64,000 nucleotides of DNA, taken from positions 22,139 through 86,138 of the forward strand of contig CALVVF010000005.1 in NCBI GenBank assembly GCA_944363785.1, read 5' to 3'. The translations under genes and the position numbers were made by a program. Origin of the DNA: an uncultured Bacilli bacterium (GTDB lineage: Bacteria > Bacillota_I > Bacilli_A > RF39 > UBA660). Shown here in pieces: positions 8,467 to 17,254 of this stretch. How positions within the stretch are numbered: the first letter of the stretch is position 1; each line of letters begins with the position of its first letter. Below the pieces are notes generated by a model that did no database searches, was not told the origin of the DNA, and saw nothing but the letters and a program-made list of their open reading frames with translations.

Positions 8467-9138
8467 ATGAATATTTTACTAGTTGAAGATAATGAATCTA
8501 TTGCGTTAGGACTTCTTTATTCCTTAAAACAACAAAACTATTTAGTAACGATAAAAGATAATTTTTCGGATGCTAAATCTTATCTAGAAGAAAATCCCAA
8601 TATCGTTCTTGCGATTATCGATATATCTCTTCCCGATGGGGATGGCTTTACTTTGTATCAAGAAGTGTTGAAAGAAAGACAAATTCCTACCATCTTTTTA
8701 ACCGCTAAGGATAGCGAAGATGACATTGTAAAAGGATTAGAACTTGGAGCCGAAGATTATATCACAAAACCCTTTTCTACCAGAGAGTTAATCGCTAGAA
8801 TGAATCGAATTATTCAAAAAAATGAACATCACTCCAAATCATCCATCATTACCATTCAAAATATTCGTTTTGATTTTGACAAAATGGAAGTATACCGAGA
8901 TCAAAAATTACTGTCATTAAGTCGTCTGGAACTAAAGATTCTTCACTTGCTACTCACTAACCTTAATCGAGTGACTACTAGAGAAGAGATTATCGAGAAA
9001 ATCTGGGAATGGACGGGAAATGATGTCAATGATAATACCGTCACTGTCTATTTGAAAAGAATAAGAGAAAAACTAAAAACCGATATTATTATTACAATCA
9101 AAGGAATAGGGTACCGTATCGATGAAGTTAGAAAATAA
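8467..9138 (+). CDS. OmpR-family response regulator
   Basis: The 223-residue protein has a receiver domain (1-120) with acidic pair E7/D8, phospho-acceptor D52 in IIDISLPDGDG, T79 and K101 in TKPF, followed by a winged-helix output domain ending in TIKGIGYRI. It binds DNA when phosphorylated by the partner kinase, whose gene overlaps its end by 17 bases. The likely targets are the ABC genes upstream. AAGAAAGGAG precedes the ATG. Confidence 0.93.
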   Translation: MNILLVEDNESIALGLLYSLKQQNYLVTIKDNFSDAKSYLEENPNIVLAIIDISLPDGDGFTLYQEVLKERQIPTIFLTAKDSEDDIVKGLELGAEDYITKPFSTRELIARMNRIIQKNEHHSKSSIITIQNIRFDFDKMEVYRDQKLLSLSRLELKILHLLLTNLNRVTTREEIIEKIWEWTGNDVNDNTVTVYLKRIREKLKTDIIITIKGIGYRIDEVRK

Positions 9139-10342
9139 AATCTATGTAAAAAAATATTTCTTTCTTTCTCTTATTGTTTTTCTTTGTTTCCTAGTCATTG
9201 GTAACCTTTTTTTCGCGTTTCAGTATCAGAGCTACACCAAAAATTATAATCAAAAAATCAATGCCATCCTTGTCCATCTTCAAGAAAAGTATCCTGAAAT
9301 CGATATGAATGAGTGGATGAAGATTTTGAACGATTCTTCTCCTACTAATCAAGAGCCACTGAAAGCATATGGTATCGACATCATGGAAGATGCGGTAATC
9401 TTAGAAAACGAACATGCTTTTATCCAAAATGTCGTTATCTATAATCTTTTATTTATTCTCTTTTTTCTTCTTTTGATTCTATTTATGTATGGCTACGAGC
9501 GTAAGAAAACAAGAGAAATTCAAGAAATTATTCATACCCTAGAACAAATCAATCGTAAGAACTATACCATAACCATTTCCGATAACAACGAAGATGAATT
9601 ATCACAATTAAAAAATGAACTTTATAAAACTACTGTGATGTTAAAAGAAAGTGCTGAACAGGCTACTATCGCCAAAACCAAATTAAAAGATTCTTTATCG
9701 GACATTTCCCATCAGTTAAAAACACCGTTAACATCATTAAATATCATGTTAGATAATATTTTAGATAATCCAGAAATGGATAAAAAAACACGTGAAGTTT
9801 TTCTACAGAGTATGAAACGAGAAGTGAGAAATATCCATTTTTTGGTTCAAGCAATTTTGAAATTATCAGAGTTTGATGCAGATGTGGTTATTTTTGAAAA
9901 TAAAAATGTCAAGGTAGAAGAATTGATCGTAGAAGCAATGCAGAATGTCGAGATGTTATGTGAGTTAAAAAATGTAGAAATCATATATGAAGAACAACCT
10001 TCTTTTACCGTGTTCTGTGACAAAAAATGGCAAGTAGAAGCTTTGACTAATATTTTAAAAAACTGTATAGAACATGCTCCTGAAAAAACAAAAATAGAAG
10101 TATCCACCAAGACGAATACCGTCTATAGTACAATAAAAATTATTGACCAAGGAGAAGGCATACCGAAAAGTGACTTGCCCCATATCTTCGAACGTTTCTA
10201 TAAAGGAAAAAATGCTAGGAAAGATAGTATCGGTATCGGTTTAGCTCTAGCCAAGGCAATAATCGAGAAGAACGATGGGCTGATTAAAGTAGATTCTACT
10301 TTAGGAAAAGGAACAATCTTTGAAATAAGATATTATCGATAA
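9122..10342 (+). CDS. Membrane sensor histidine kinase
   Basis: The 406-residue kinase has membrane helices at about 11-34 and 103-124 enclosing a short outside region of about 65 residues, then a HAMP-like linker, a DHp helix with H197 in SDISHQLKTPLTSL, and a HATPase domain (ILKNCIEHA N box; DQGEGIP; GIGLALAK). It phosphorylates the response regulator encoded just before it; the genes overlap by 17 bases. The small sensor domain fits a kinase that senses through its transporter or the membrane. Confidence 0.92.
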   Translation: MKLENKIYVKKYFFLSLIVFLCFLVIGNLFFAFQYQSYTKNYNQKINAILVHLQEKYPEIDMNEWMKILNDSSPTNQEPLKAYGIDIMEDAVILENEHAFIQNVVIYNLLFILFFLLLILFMYGYERKKTREIQEIIHTLEQINRKNYTITISDNNEDELSQLKNELYKTTVMLKESAEQATIAKTKLKDSLSDISHQLKTPLTSLNIMLDNILDNPEMDKKTREVFLQSMKREVRNIHFLVQAILKLSEFDADVVIFENKNVKVEELIVEAMQNVEMLCELKNVEIIYEEQPSFTVFCDKKWQVEALTNILKNCIEHAPEKTKIEVSTKTNTVYSTIKIIDQGEGIPKSDLPHIFERFYKGKNARKDSIGIGLALAKAIIEKNDGLIKVDSTLGKGTIFEIRYYR

Positions 10343-10476
10343 CTTTTTTTACAAGATATTTCGCTATTCACAGAGATTAATAGCAAAAATAACTACCTGA
10401 AAATAAGAAAATGATATATGATGGATATAAAGCACAAATGAAAAAAGTGATGGTTGGTAGAAAAGTGAGGGATAAC

Positions 10477-10713
10477 ATGAAAAAACAATATCGTCATAAA
10501 TTAGTCGAAAAAGAAGACTACACTGCTTTAGGAATATCTTTAGGTATGTGTCTTGGATGCGTGGTAGGAATAATTGTAGGAATGTTTATCCACGAGATTC
10601 CACTTAGTATGACTTTTGGTATTGCGATCGGTCTTGCACTTGGTAGTGGGATTGGAAGTATAATGAAGCATTCGAAGACAGAGCCAAGTAAGAAAAGAGG
10701 AAGTAAAGAATGA
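10477..10713 (+). CDS. Small glycine-rich two-helix membrane protein
   Basis: The 78-residue protein has two hydrophobic segments (about 18-38 and 43-62) built of GxxxG-like repeats (GISLGMCLGCVVGIIVG; GIAIGLALGSGIG), a glycine-zipper pattern. The ATG at 10477 follows GTGAGG, and a TATGAT -10 box at 10417-10422 excludes the longer frame. Its stop overlaps the next gene by 4 bases, tying it to the GNAT and the second two-component system. The function is unknown; a transporter accessory or immunity-type role is conjecture. Confidence 0.7.
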   Translation: MKKQYRHKLVEKEDYTALGISLGMCLGCVVGIIVGMFIHEIPLSMTFGIAIGLALGSGIGSIMKHSKTEPSKKRGSKE

Positions 10714-11210
10714 TTGTTGAATATGAAGAAAAATATTTAGAAAACGTGCGCGATTTACTCGTCGAACTAGAAGAATATATCCTAGAAATTGATCATGATC
10801 ATTTAGATCAACTTCATCCAGATTACCGTGAAAAAATGGCTTTATATGACTTAAAGGAATTAGAAAAAAATGAAGGCAAATGTTTCTTAGCTATGGATGA
10901 AGGAAAAGTGGTAGGGCTAATCATGGGGATGATCCGTTCTTATGAAGAACAAGATTATCTAGATTATACTTGTCCCAAGTCTGGTATCATTACTGAATTA
11001 ATTATCAGTAAAAAATCTAGGGGAAAAGCTTTAGGTAAACAGTTAATGACTAAGATGGAAGAGTATTTTCTTCAAAAAGACTGTGAATACATGTTTGTCG
11101 ATGTATTTGCCTACAATAATCAGGCCATAAAATTTTATGAACACGAAGGCTACCATACTAGAATGCAAACCATGATGAAAAAAATCGTAGAAGGAGAAGA
11201 AAACGTATGA
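10710..11210 (+). CDS. GNAT family N-acetyltransferase
   Basis: The 166-residue protein has GNAT features: an acidic N-terminal half, LIISKKSRGKALGKQLM (acetyl-CoA pyrophosphate loop) and VFAYNNQAIKFYEHEGY. It overlaps the glycine-zipper gene by 4 bases and the BceR-like regulator by 4 bases, so all are translated from one message. That placement suggests the enzyme works in the same stress response, possibly acetylating a toxic peptide or drug; this is inference only. Confidence 0.85.
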   Translation: MIVEYEEKYLENVRDLLVELEEYILEIDHDHLDQLHPDYREKMALYDLKELEKNEGKCFLAMDEGKVVGLIMGMIRSYEEQDYLDYTCPKSGIITELIISKKSRGKALGKQLMTKMEEYFLQKDCEYMFVDVFAYNNQAIKFYEHEGYHTRMQTMMKKIVEGEENV

Positions 11211-11869
11211 AAAAGATATTAATTGTAGAAGACGATATTGAACTAAGTAAAGAATTAAAGCTATTATTAGAACAAAATGGCTATCAGGCAGAAGCCGTTA
11301 GTGACTTTTCTAATACCAAACAACAAATCTTAGAAAGTAATAGTGATCTTGTTCTATTAGATATCAATATTCCTAATGAAAATGGAGAATATCTATTAAA
11401 AGAAGTTCGGAAAGTAAGTAATGTACCTATCATTATGGTCACTAGTCGAAATACCGAGTTAGATGAAGTCGTTAGTATGAGCTATGGAGCCGATGATTAT
11501 ATTACCAAACCCTATAATCCCACCATTCTCCTTCTTCATATTGAAGCGTTATTCAAACGAATAGAAAAAAATAGTCCTCGTCTAAGATATCGCCATATTC
11601 AATTAAACTTAGAGAAGGGGACCATAGAAACAGAAAACGAAGAAATTACCCTTTCTAAAAATGAATTGATGATATTTACCTATTTATTAAAAAATCAAGG
11701 GAAAATAGTTACTCGTGAGGATATTATGAATTATCTATGGGATACAGAAGAATTTATTGATGATAATACGTTGACTGTAAACATTAATCGGCTTCGTAAA
11801 CGCCTTTCAGATGTCGGCTTAGGAGACTGCATTGAAACGAGAAGGGGACAAGGATATATTCTATTATGA
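11207..11869 (+). CDS. BceR-like response regulator
   Basis: The 220-residue OmpR-family regulator has receiver D52 (LLDINIPNENG), K101 in TKPY, and a winged helix ending in ETRRGQGYILL. The following kinase is of the short two-helix BceS type and the next genes are BceAB-like, so this should be the regulator that switches on the transporter promoter at about 12945. It overlaps both neighbours by 4 bases. Confidence 0.9.
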   Translation: MKKILIVEDDIELSKELKLLLEQNGYQAEAVSDFSNTKQQILESNSDLVLLDINIPNENGEYLLKEVRKVSNVPIIMVTSRNTELDEVVSMSYGADDYITKPYNPTILLLHIEALFKRIEKNSPRLRYRHIQLNLEKGTIETENEEITLSKNELMIFTYLLKNQGKIVTREDIMNYLWDTEEFIDDNTLTVNINRLRKRLSDVGLGDCIETRRGQGYILL

Positions 11870-12879
11870 AATTCCGTGAGTTTATTCAAGACTATCTTTT
11901 ATGGATAGTAAGTGCTGTTATTGTCGGTATTTTTCTCGTATTATTCGCATTAGCGTTCAAGTGTCCCATGCCATTCATCCTTCTCCTTTCCATCACTTGG
12001 ATTCTTTTTCCAACTATCTTTCTTCTTAGTCAATATCATAAAAAGAAAGTTTTCTATTCTTCACTTCATCAAAATCTAGAACAACTTGATCATAAATATT
12101 TACTCAGTGAGTTAGTACCTGAAGCTTACTTTTTAGATGCCAAAATTTTTAAAGAAGTATTATGGGAAATCACCAAATCCTATCAGGAAGAAATCAATCA
12201 ATATAAATACAGTGTAGAAGACTTTAAAGAGTATGTTGAATTATGGATTCACGAAGTAAAAGTACCTATTGCGAGTAGTCTACTCATTATCCATAATCAT
12301 AAAAATAAAGATCCTCAAAAAATCGTCGAACAAATTGGTCGAATTGAAAACTATGTAGAACAAATTCTTTATTATGTAAGAAGTGAAAATGCCGAAAAAG
12401 ATTATCTCATCAAACCATGTAATCCTCGCGATATCGTAAACAAAGTCATCGTCAAAAATAAAGAGCGTTTTATTTACGATAAAATTAAATTAGAGATAGA
12501 GTCTTTTGAACAAGAAGTATTAACGGATAGTAAGTGGTTAGAATTTATCCTCAGTCAGATTTTCCAAAACAGTATGAAATATCGAAGTGAAGAGTCAAAA
12601 ATTAAAGTCAGTTTCCTCTGGCAGAATAACGAAGTTCAACTAAAGATTTGGGATAATGGTATCGGTATTTCGAAAAGTGATTTACCTAGGGTTTTTGATA
12701 AATCCTTTACTGGTCAAAACGGAAGAAAAGTGACGACATCTACTGGAATGGGTCTTTATATAGCTAAAAAACTATGCCAAAAATTAGGCCATAAAATAGA
12801 AATAGCTTCGAAAGAAAACACTTTTACCGAAGTTACCATTACCTTCTATCAAAATGAATTCTATGATGTAGTACGCTAA
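11866..12879 (+). CDS. BceS-like intramembrane-sensing histidine kinase
   Basis: The 337-residue kinase has two membrane helices (about 11-32 and 36-55) with almost no outside loop, the hallmark of intramembrane-sensing kinases such as BceS. The DHp histidine is H129 in LWIHEVKVPIASS, followed by an ATPase domain with DNGIGI and STGMGLYIAKKL. In characterised systems such kinases detect bacitracin or lantibiotics indirectly through the activity of the partner BceAB transporter, which is encoded directly downstream. Confidence 0.92.
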   Translation: MKFREFIQDYLLWIVSAVIVGIFLVLFALAFKCPMPFILLLSITWILFPTIFLLSQYHKKKVFYSSLHQNLEQLDHKYLLSELVPEAYFLDAKIFKEVLWEITKSYQEEINQYKYSVEDFKEYVELWIHEVKVPIASSLLIIHNHKNKDPQKIVEQIGRIENYVEQILYYVRSENAEKDYLIKPCNPRDIVNKVIVKNKERFIYDKIKLEIESFEQEVLTDSKWLEFILSQIFQNSMKYRSEESKIKVSFLWQNNEVQLKIWDNGIGISKSDLPRVFDKSFTGQNGRKVTTSTGMGLYIAKKLCQKLGHKIEIASKENTFTEVTITFYQNEFYDVVR

Positions 12880-12881
12880 TT

Positions 12882-12907
12882 CTTACAAAATTGTAAGCTT
12901 TTGTAAG
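12882..12907 (+). promoter_or_regulatory. Probable BceR-type operator upstream of the BceAB genes
   Basis: CTTACAA at 12882-12888 and TTGTAAG at 12891-12897 form an inverted repeat with a 2-base centre, and TTGTAAG recurs at 12901-12907, ten bases after the first. The set sits about 35-60 bases before the TATAAT at 12940-12945. Position and symmetry fit activation by the adjacent BceR-like regulator. Confidence 0.55.
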
Positions 12908-12916
12908 GAAAATGAA

Positions 12917-12945
12917 TGGCACCACTTTGTGAATTTTTCTATAAT
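12917..12945 (+). promoter_or_regulatory. Activated-type promoter of the BceAB genes
   Basis: A perfect TATAAT at 12940-12945 is paired only with a poor -35 (TGGCAC, 12917-12922) at 17 bases. A weak -35 next to an operator is what is expected of a promoter that needs its activator. Confidence 0.5.
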
Positions 12946-12969
12946 AGCTACTGAAAGGAAGGGAAAAGT

Positions 12970-13737
12970 ATGCCCAATATTTTAAAAATAGAAAAGATTG
13001 AAAAGTACTATGGAACACGTGCTAGCTTAACTAAAGCAATCAATAATATTTCTTTTGAAGTAGAAAAAGGAGAATTCGTTGCGATCATGGGTGCAAGTGG
13101 TTCTGGTAAAACAACACTCCTAAATTGTATTTCAACAATTGATAAAGTAACGAGTGGTCATATCTATGTAGAAGGAGAGGATATTACTCGTTTAAAGGGA
13201 AACAACCTAAATAAATTCCGCCGAGAACAATTAGGATTTATCTTTCAAGACTTTAACTTATTAGATACCCTAACTGCCTTTGAAAATATTGCCTTAGCGC
13301 TTACCATTCAAGGAGTAAAAGCAAGTGAAATAGAGACAAAGGTAAATGATGTAGCGAAAAAGTTAAACATCAAAGATATTTTACCTAAATATCCTTATCA
13401 AATGTCTGGTGGTCAGAAACAACGAGTCGCATCAGCTAGAGCGATCATTACGAACCCAAAATTAATCTTAGCCGATGAACCAACTGGAGCGTTAGATTCA
13501 AAAAGTGCCAAGATGTTACTAGAAAATTTCATCTTTATGAACAAAGAACTAAATGCTACCATTTTAATGGTAACTCACGATGCTTTCACCGCTAGTTACG
13601 CATCTCGTGTAATTTTCATCAAAGATGGTAAACTTTTTAATGAATTAGTACGTGGTAATGATTCTAGAAAAGAATTTTTTGATAAAATCATCGATGTAGT
13701 AACCTTGTTAGGGGGCGACTTAAACGATGTTGTTTAA
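12970..13737 (+). CDS. BceA-like ABC transporter ATPase
   Basis: The 255-residue ATPase has Walker A GASGSGKTT (from residue 41), the signature MSGGQKQRV, Walker B LILADEPTGALDS and H-loop VTHDA, close to BceA of Bacillus subtilis. It powers removal of wall-active peptide antibiotics from their lipid targets and works in the same complex as the permease, whose gene overlaps its end by 11 bases. GAAAGGAAGGG precedes the ATG. Confidence 0.93.
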   Translation: MPNILKIEKIEKYYGTRASLTKAINNISFEVEKGEFVAIMGASGSGKTTLLNCISTIDKVTSGHIYVEGEDITRLKGNNLNKFRREQLGFIFQDFNLLDTLTAFENIALALTIQGVKASEIETKVNDVAKKLNIKDILPKYPYQMSGGQKQRVASARAIITNPKLILADEPTGALDSKSAKMLLENFIFMNKELNATILMVTHDAFTASYASRVIFIKDGKLFNELVRGNDSRKEFFDKIIDVVTLLGGDLNDVV

Positions 13738-15784
13738 GCTTTCGATTAAGAATATCAAAAAAAGTTTCAAAGATTATGCCATCTACTTTTTTACCCTTAT
13801 CTTAGGCGTTGCCATCTTCTATGTGTTTAATGCCTTAGATAGTCAAACAGTCATGCTAGATGTTTCTAAATCCACTCATGACTTAATCGATTTAATGAAT
13901 CAAGTATTATCAGGGGTCAGTGTTTTTGTTTCTTTCATTTTAGGATTTTTAATCATCTATGCTAGTCGCTTTCTAATGAAACGACGAAAACAAGAATTTG
14001 GAATCTATATGACTCTAGGAATGAGTAAAGGAAAAATTTCTAAGATTTTATTGATGGAGACACTCCTCATCGGTTTAGTTTCCTTAGGTGCTGGTTTAAT
14101 CTTAGGCGTTTGCTTATCCCAATTGATGTCAGTATTAGTAGCCAACATGTTTGAAGCGGATATGACAAAATTTACCTTTACTTTCTCTAGTAGTTCAATG
14201 ATAAAAACTTGTATTTATTTTGGTATTATGTATTTACTCGTCATGATCTTTAATACTTTTTCTGTCAGCAAATGTAAATTAATTGACTTGTTAAATGCCA
14301 AGAAAAAAAGTGAAACGGTTAAATTAAAAAATCCAATCCTTTGTGTCATTGTCTTTATTATCGCAGTAGCGATGCTATCGTATGCTTACTATAATGTAAC
14401 AGTAGGAGTAAATAATCTCCAATATTTTAGCGACGTCTTATTTCAAATGGCTTTAGGCGCAATAGGAACCTTTCTTATTTTCTGGTCCTTATCGGGTTTA
14501 ATTTTACGTCTAGTTCAATCGATGAAAAAAGTTTACTTAAAGGGATTAAATCTCTTTACCATTCGTCAAATCAACAGTAAAATCAATACAACAGTATTCT
14601 CGATGACCGTAATTTGTTTAATGTTATTCTTGACGATTTGTATCTTTTCAAGTGCTCTATCATTAAAAAATTCTATGTCAGCAAACTTAAAAGAATTAGT
14701 ACCGATCGATATTGAATTCTATAAGCCATTAAATGCCAGAGAAACTTACCATATGGTAGTAAATGATAGCGAAAATGAAGATTCTAAAGTATCTATTTGG
14801 GAGACCCTAGAAAAGTATAATTTAGATATAAAAGATGATCTAAAAGATATCACTGAATTAACTTCTTACCAACAAGCTGATCTAACTTTTGCCAAGACTT
14901 TAGGTAATACATTAGATGAAGTGAAAAAAGACTATCCATTTTTATTAGTGGACAGTAAAGAAGAAATTGTCAAATTAAGCGATTATAATCGAGTAGCTAA
15001 GCTTTATGACAATCCAACCTATACTTTAGAAGATGATCAATATTTAATTTTAGCTGACTATGATTCCATGGTGGAACTTAGAAACAAGGCACTCGAAGAA
15101 AATACCATCATCACGATAAATGGAAAAGACTTTCATCCTAAATATAAAGAATGTCAAGACGGTTTTATCGATATTGCCACTAACCATATCAATGCCGGAA
15201 TCATTGTTGTTCCTGATGAAGCCGTGGAGAATTTGATCGAAGCTAAAGCCTATGTCTTAGCCAATTATAAAGCAGAAACCAAAGAAGGTAAACGAGAAGT
15301 TGAAGACAAAATCAATGCCTTAGAACAAAACTATCCAAATATAGACCAAGAAACGTTACTATCCGCATCAAGTAAAATTTCTTTATATGATGCCAGTATT
15401 GGATTAAGTGCTATGGCTACCTTCATTGGTCTTTATCTAGGACTTATCTTTCTAATGGCTTCGGCCGCAATCTTAGCTTTAAAAGAATTATCTGAATCAT
15501 CGGATAATAAGGAAAAATTTATTGCGCTAAGAAAAATCGGAGTAGACGAAAAAATGTTAAATCGTGCTTTGTTTAATCAGATTGCTATTTTCTTCGCACT
15601 ACCATTAATCCTTGCCATCATCCATTCCATTTTTGGTATTCAAGTATGCAATTTTATCTTAGAGACTTTCGGTAACGAAAAATTATTACTCTCGATTGTT
15701 ATGACTGCATGTTTCTTAGGCGTAATCTACGGTGGCTATTTCCTAATTACATACTTCTGTAGTAAAAATATTATTAAAGAGTAA
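13727..15784 (+). CDS. BceB-like ABC transporter permease
   Basis: The 685-residue protein shows the ten-helix BceB layout: seven helices in the first ~310 residues, a large outside domain (about 320-545) and three more helices at the C-terminus. The KRRKQEFGIYMTLGMSK segment is the FtsX coupling region. The outside domain binds the antibiotic-target complex and signals to the BceS-like kinase in known systems. The gene overlaps the ATPase gene by 11 bases. Confidence 0.92.
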   Translation: MLFKLSIKNIKKSFKDYAIYFFTLILGVAIFYVFNALDSQTVMLDVSKSTHDLIDLMNQVLSGVSVFVSFILGFLIIYASRFLMKRRKQEFGIYMTLGMSKGKISKILLMETLLIGLVSLGAGLILGVCLSQLMSVLVANMFEADMTKFTFTFSSSSMIKTCIYFGIMYLLVMIFNTFSVSKCKLIDLLNAKKKSETVKLKNPILCVIVFIIAVAMLSYAYYNVTVGVNNLQYFSDVLFQMALGAIGTFLIFWSLSGLILRLVQSMKKVYLKGLNLFTIRQINSKINTTVFSMTVICLMLFLTICIFSSALSLKNSMSANLKELVPIDIEFYKPLNARETYHMVVNDSENEDSKVSIWETLEKYNLDIKDDLKDITELTSYQQADLTFAKTLGNTLDEVKKDYPFLLVDSKEEIVKLSDYNRVAKLYDNPTYTLEDDQYLILADYDSMVELRNKALEENTIITINGKDFHPKYKECQDGFIDIATNHINAGIIVVPDEAVENLIEAKAYVLANYKAETKEGKREVEDKINALEQNYPNIDQETLLSASSKISLYDASIGLSAMATFIGLYLGLIFLMASAAILALKELSESSDNKEKFIALRKIGVDEKMLNRALFNQIAIFFALPLILAIIHSIFGIQVCNFILETFGNEKLLLSIVMTACFLGVIYGGYFLITYFCSKNIIKE

Positions 15785-15802
15785 AAGAAAGTAGGGGATA
15801 AT

Positions 15803-16954
15803 ATGGAAAATTATATAGAGCCAATAAAATATGCGATAATCTTATTTCCGTTTATCGCTTTTCTATTTACTCTTCCTTATATTCTCCATCAATATCATAA
15901 ATATGGTTCAATCTATTATTTACGTGTATTCATTGTCTATTCTTTTATTCTTTATTTAATCAGTGCTTATTTCTTAGTTATCTTGCCACTGCCATCCTTT
16001 GAAGAAGTTAGTCAAATGACTAGCCCAACTACCCAGTTAGTCCCATTTTCTTTCGTTCGTGATTTTATAGAACATAGTAGTTTTCAAATTCAAGACTTTT
16101 CTACTTATGTAAAAGCATTGATGGAACCATACTGTTACGTGGAACTCTATAACATATTACTAACGATACCATTTGGTATTTACCTCGGCTATTACTTTAA
16201 ATATAGTTTAAAGAAATGTGTCTTTTATACTTTCTGCCTCAGTTTGTTTTTTGAACTTACGCAATTAAGTGGGCTATATGGAATTTATCCTCGAGGATAT
16301 CGGTTGTTTGACGTCGACGATTTAATCTTAAATACATTGGGTGGTTTAATCGGTTATCTATGTTCAATTGGAATTAGAAAAATTCTTCCTAGTCGCGAAA
16401 AGATCGATCAAAAAGCCTACGAACTAGGAAAGAAAGTTTCTTGGTTAAAAAGAACAACCCTCTTTTTCCTTGATTTATTTTTCTTTACCATTTTCGCTTC
16501 TTTCGTTCAAGAGTTCGTATCTGGCAACTTATCGTTATATCTTACTTTTCTTTTCTACTATGTCTTATGCCCATATTGGCGGAAAGGAAAAACTCTTGCT
16601 GGTAGCTTTCTCAATGTAAAAATCGAAGTAGAATCTGCTCGGTCTACACTTCTTGCATTATTTCTTAGACAACACTTATTTTATATTGGCTATTTTGTTC
16701 TTCCCTTTTATATTTTAATTTTAGGTGGAGGAATCACGGCTAGCTTGCCATTACCAAGAAGTATCCGTGCTGTAGCTTCTTTACTTGTTATTCTGATCGT
16801 ATTTGGTTATCTGTTTGGTAGTTTCTTACGATTAATTAGAAAGAAAAAACCATATTATGAATGTTTAAGCAAAACAAAATTAGTTAGTACTATTGGAACT
16901 TCTGATCATAATGAGAATATACCTAACAATTTTGTAAGGCAAAATAAAGATTAG
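15803..16954 (+). CDS. VanZ-like protein fused to an RDD membrane domain
   Basis: The 383-residue protein begins with a VanZ-like region (about 1-200: helices around 10-30, 40-62, 115-150 and 165-185; LVPFSFV, FFELTQL, GYRLFDVDDLILNTLGGLIGY). After a linker, residues about 205-350 form an RDD domain (RTTLFFLDLFF, the second helix pair and GKTLAGSFLNVKI). VanZ proteins are linked to teicoplanin and lipoglycopeptide tolerance. It begins 19 bases after the BceB-like permease, with AGGGGA before the ATG, and is probably in the same operon. Confidence 0.85.
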   Translation: MENYIEPIKYAIILFPFIAFLFTLPYILHQYHKYGSIYYLRVFIVYSFILYLISAYFLVILPLPSFEEVSQMTSPTTQLVPFSFVRDFIEHSSFQIQDFSTYVKALMEPYCYVELYNILLTIPFGIYLGYYFKYSLKKCVFYTFCLSLFFELTQLSGLYGIYPRGYRLFDVDDLILNTLGGLIGYLCSIGIRKILPSREKIDQKAYELGKKVSWLKRTTLFFLDLFFFTIFASFVQEFVSGNLSLYLTFLFYYVLCPYWRKGKTLAGSFLNVKIEVESARSTLLALFLRQHLFYIGYFVLPFYILILGGGITASLPLPRSIRAVASLLVILIVFGYLFGSFLRLIRKKKPYYECLSKTKLVSTIGTSDHNENIPNNFVRQNKD

Positions 16955-16990
16955 TTATGTTATAATAATAAAAAGAAAAGGAAGAGATAA

Positions 16991-17212
16991 ATGAAAAAAT
17001 TAAGTTTGAAAACAATTTGTATAGCGATTATCGGAATTATTTTATCCGTTGTATGTTTTGTTGTTGTTGCTCCAATTTTACTTATTTTCTTAATTAGTAA
17101 ATTTGTTCGTCATCGAAAGAAAGTAACTCCTACCAATACCAGTAATGAACCATTTAATTCTCCAAAGAGAAAAAGAGAAAAAGAAGTAGTAGAAGGTGAA
17201 CTAATCGTCTAA
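16991..17212 (+). CDS. Small single-pass membrane protein
   Basis: The 73-residue protein has one strongly hydrophobic helix (about 9-36) followed by a basic cytoplasmic-looking tail. GGAAGAG precedes the ATG, and TATAAT-like sequence lies at about 16960-16966, so it may have its own promoter. It is the last + strand gene of the island before a strong terminator. No family recognised. Confidence 0.6.
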   Translation: MKKLSLKTICIAIIGIILSVVCFVVVAPILLIFLISKFVRHRKKVTPTNTSNEPFNSPKRKREKEVVEGELIV

Positions 17213-17214
17213 TC

Positions 17215-17243
17215 AAAAAAAGAATCATTGTGATTCTTTTTTT
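17215..17243. terminator. Strong bidirectional intrinsic terminator
   Basis: AAAAAAAGAATCA (17215-17227) pairs perfectly with TGATTCTTTTTTT (17231-17243) around a TTG loop. It separates the island from the convergent XRE gene and works on either strand. Confidence 0.85.
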
Positions 17244-17254
17244 AGTTTTATTTA

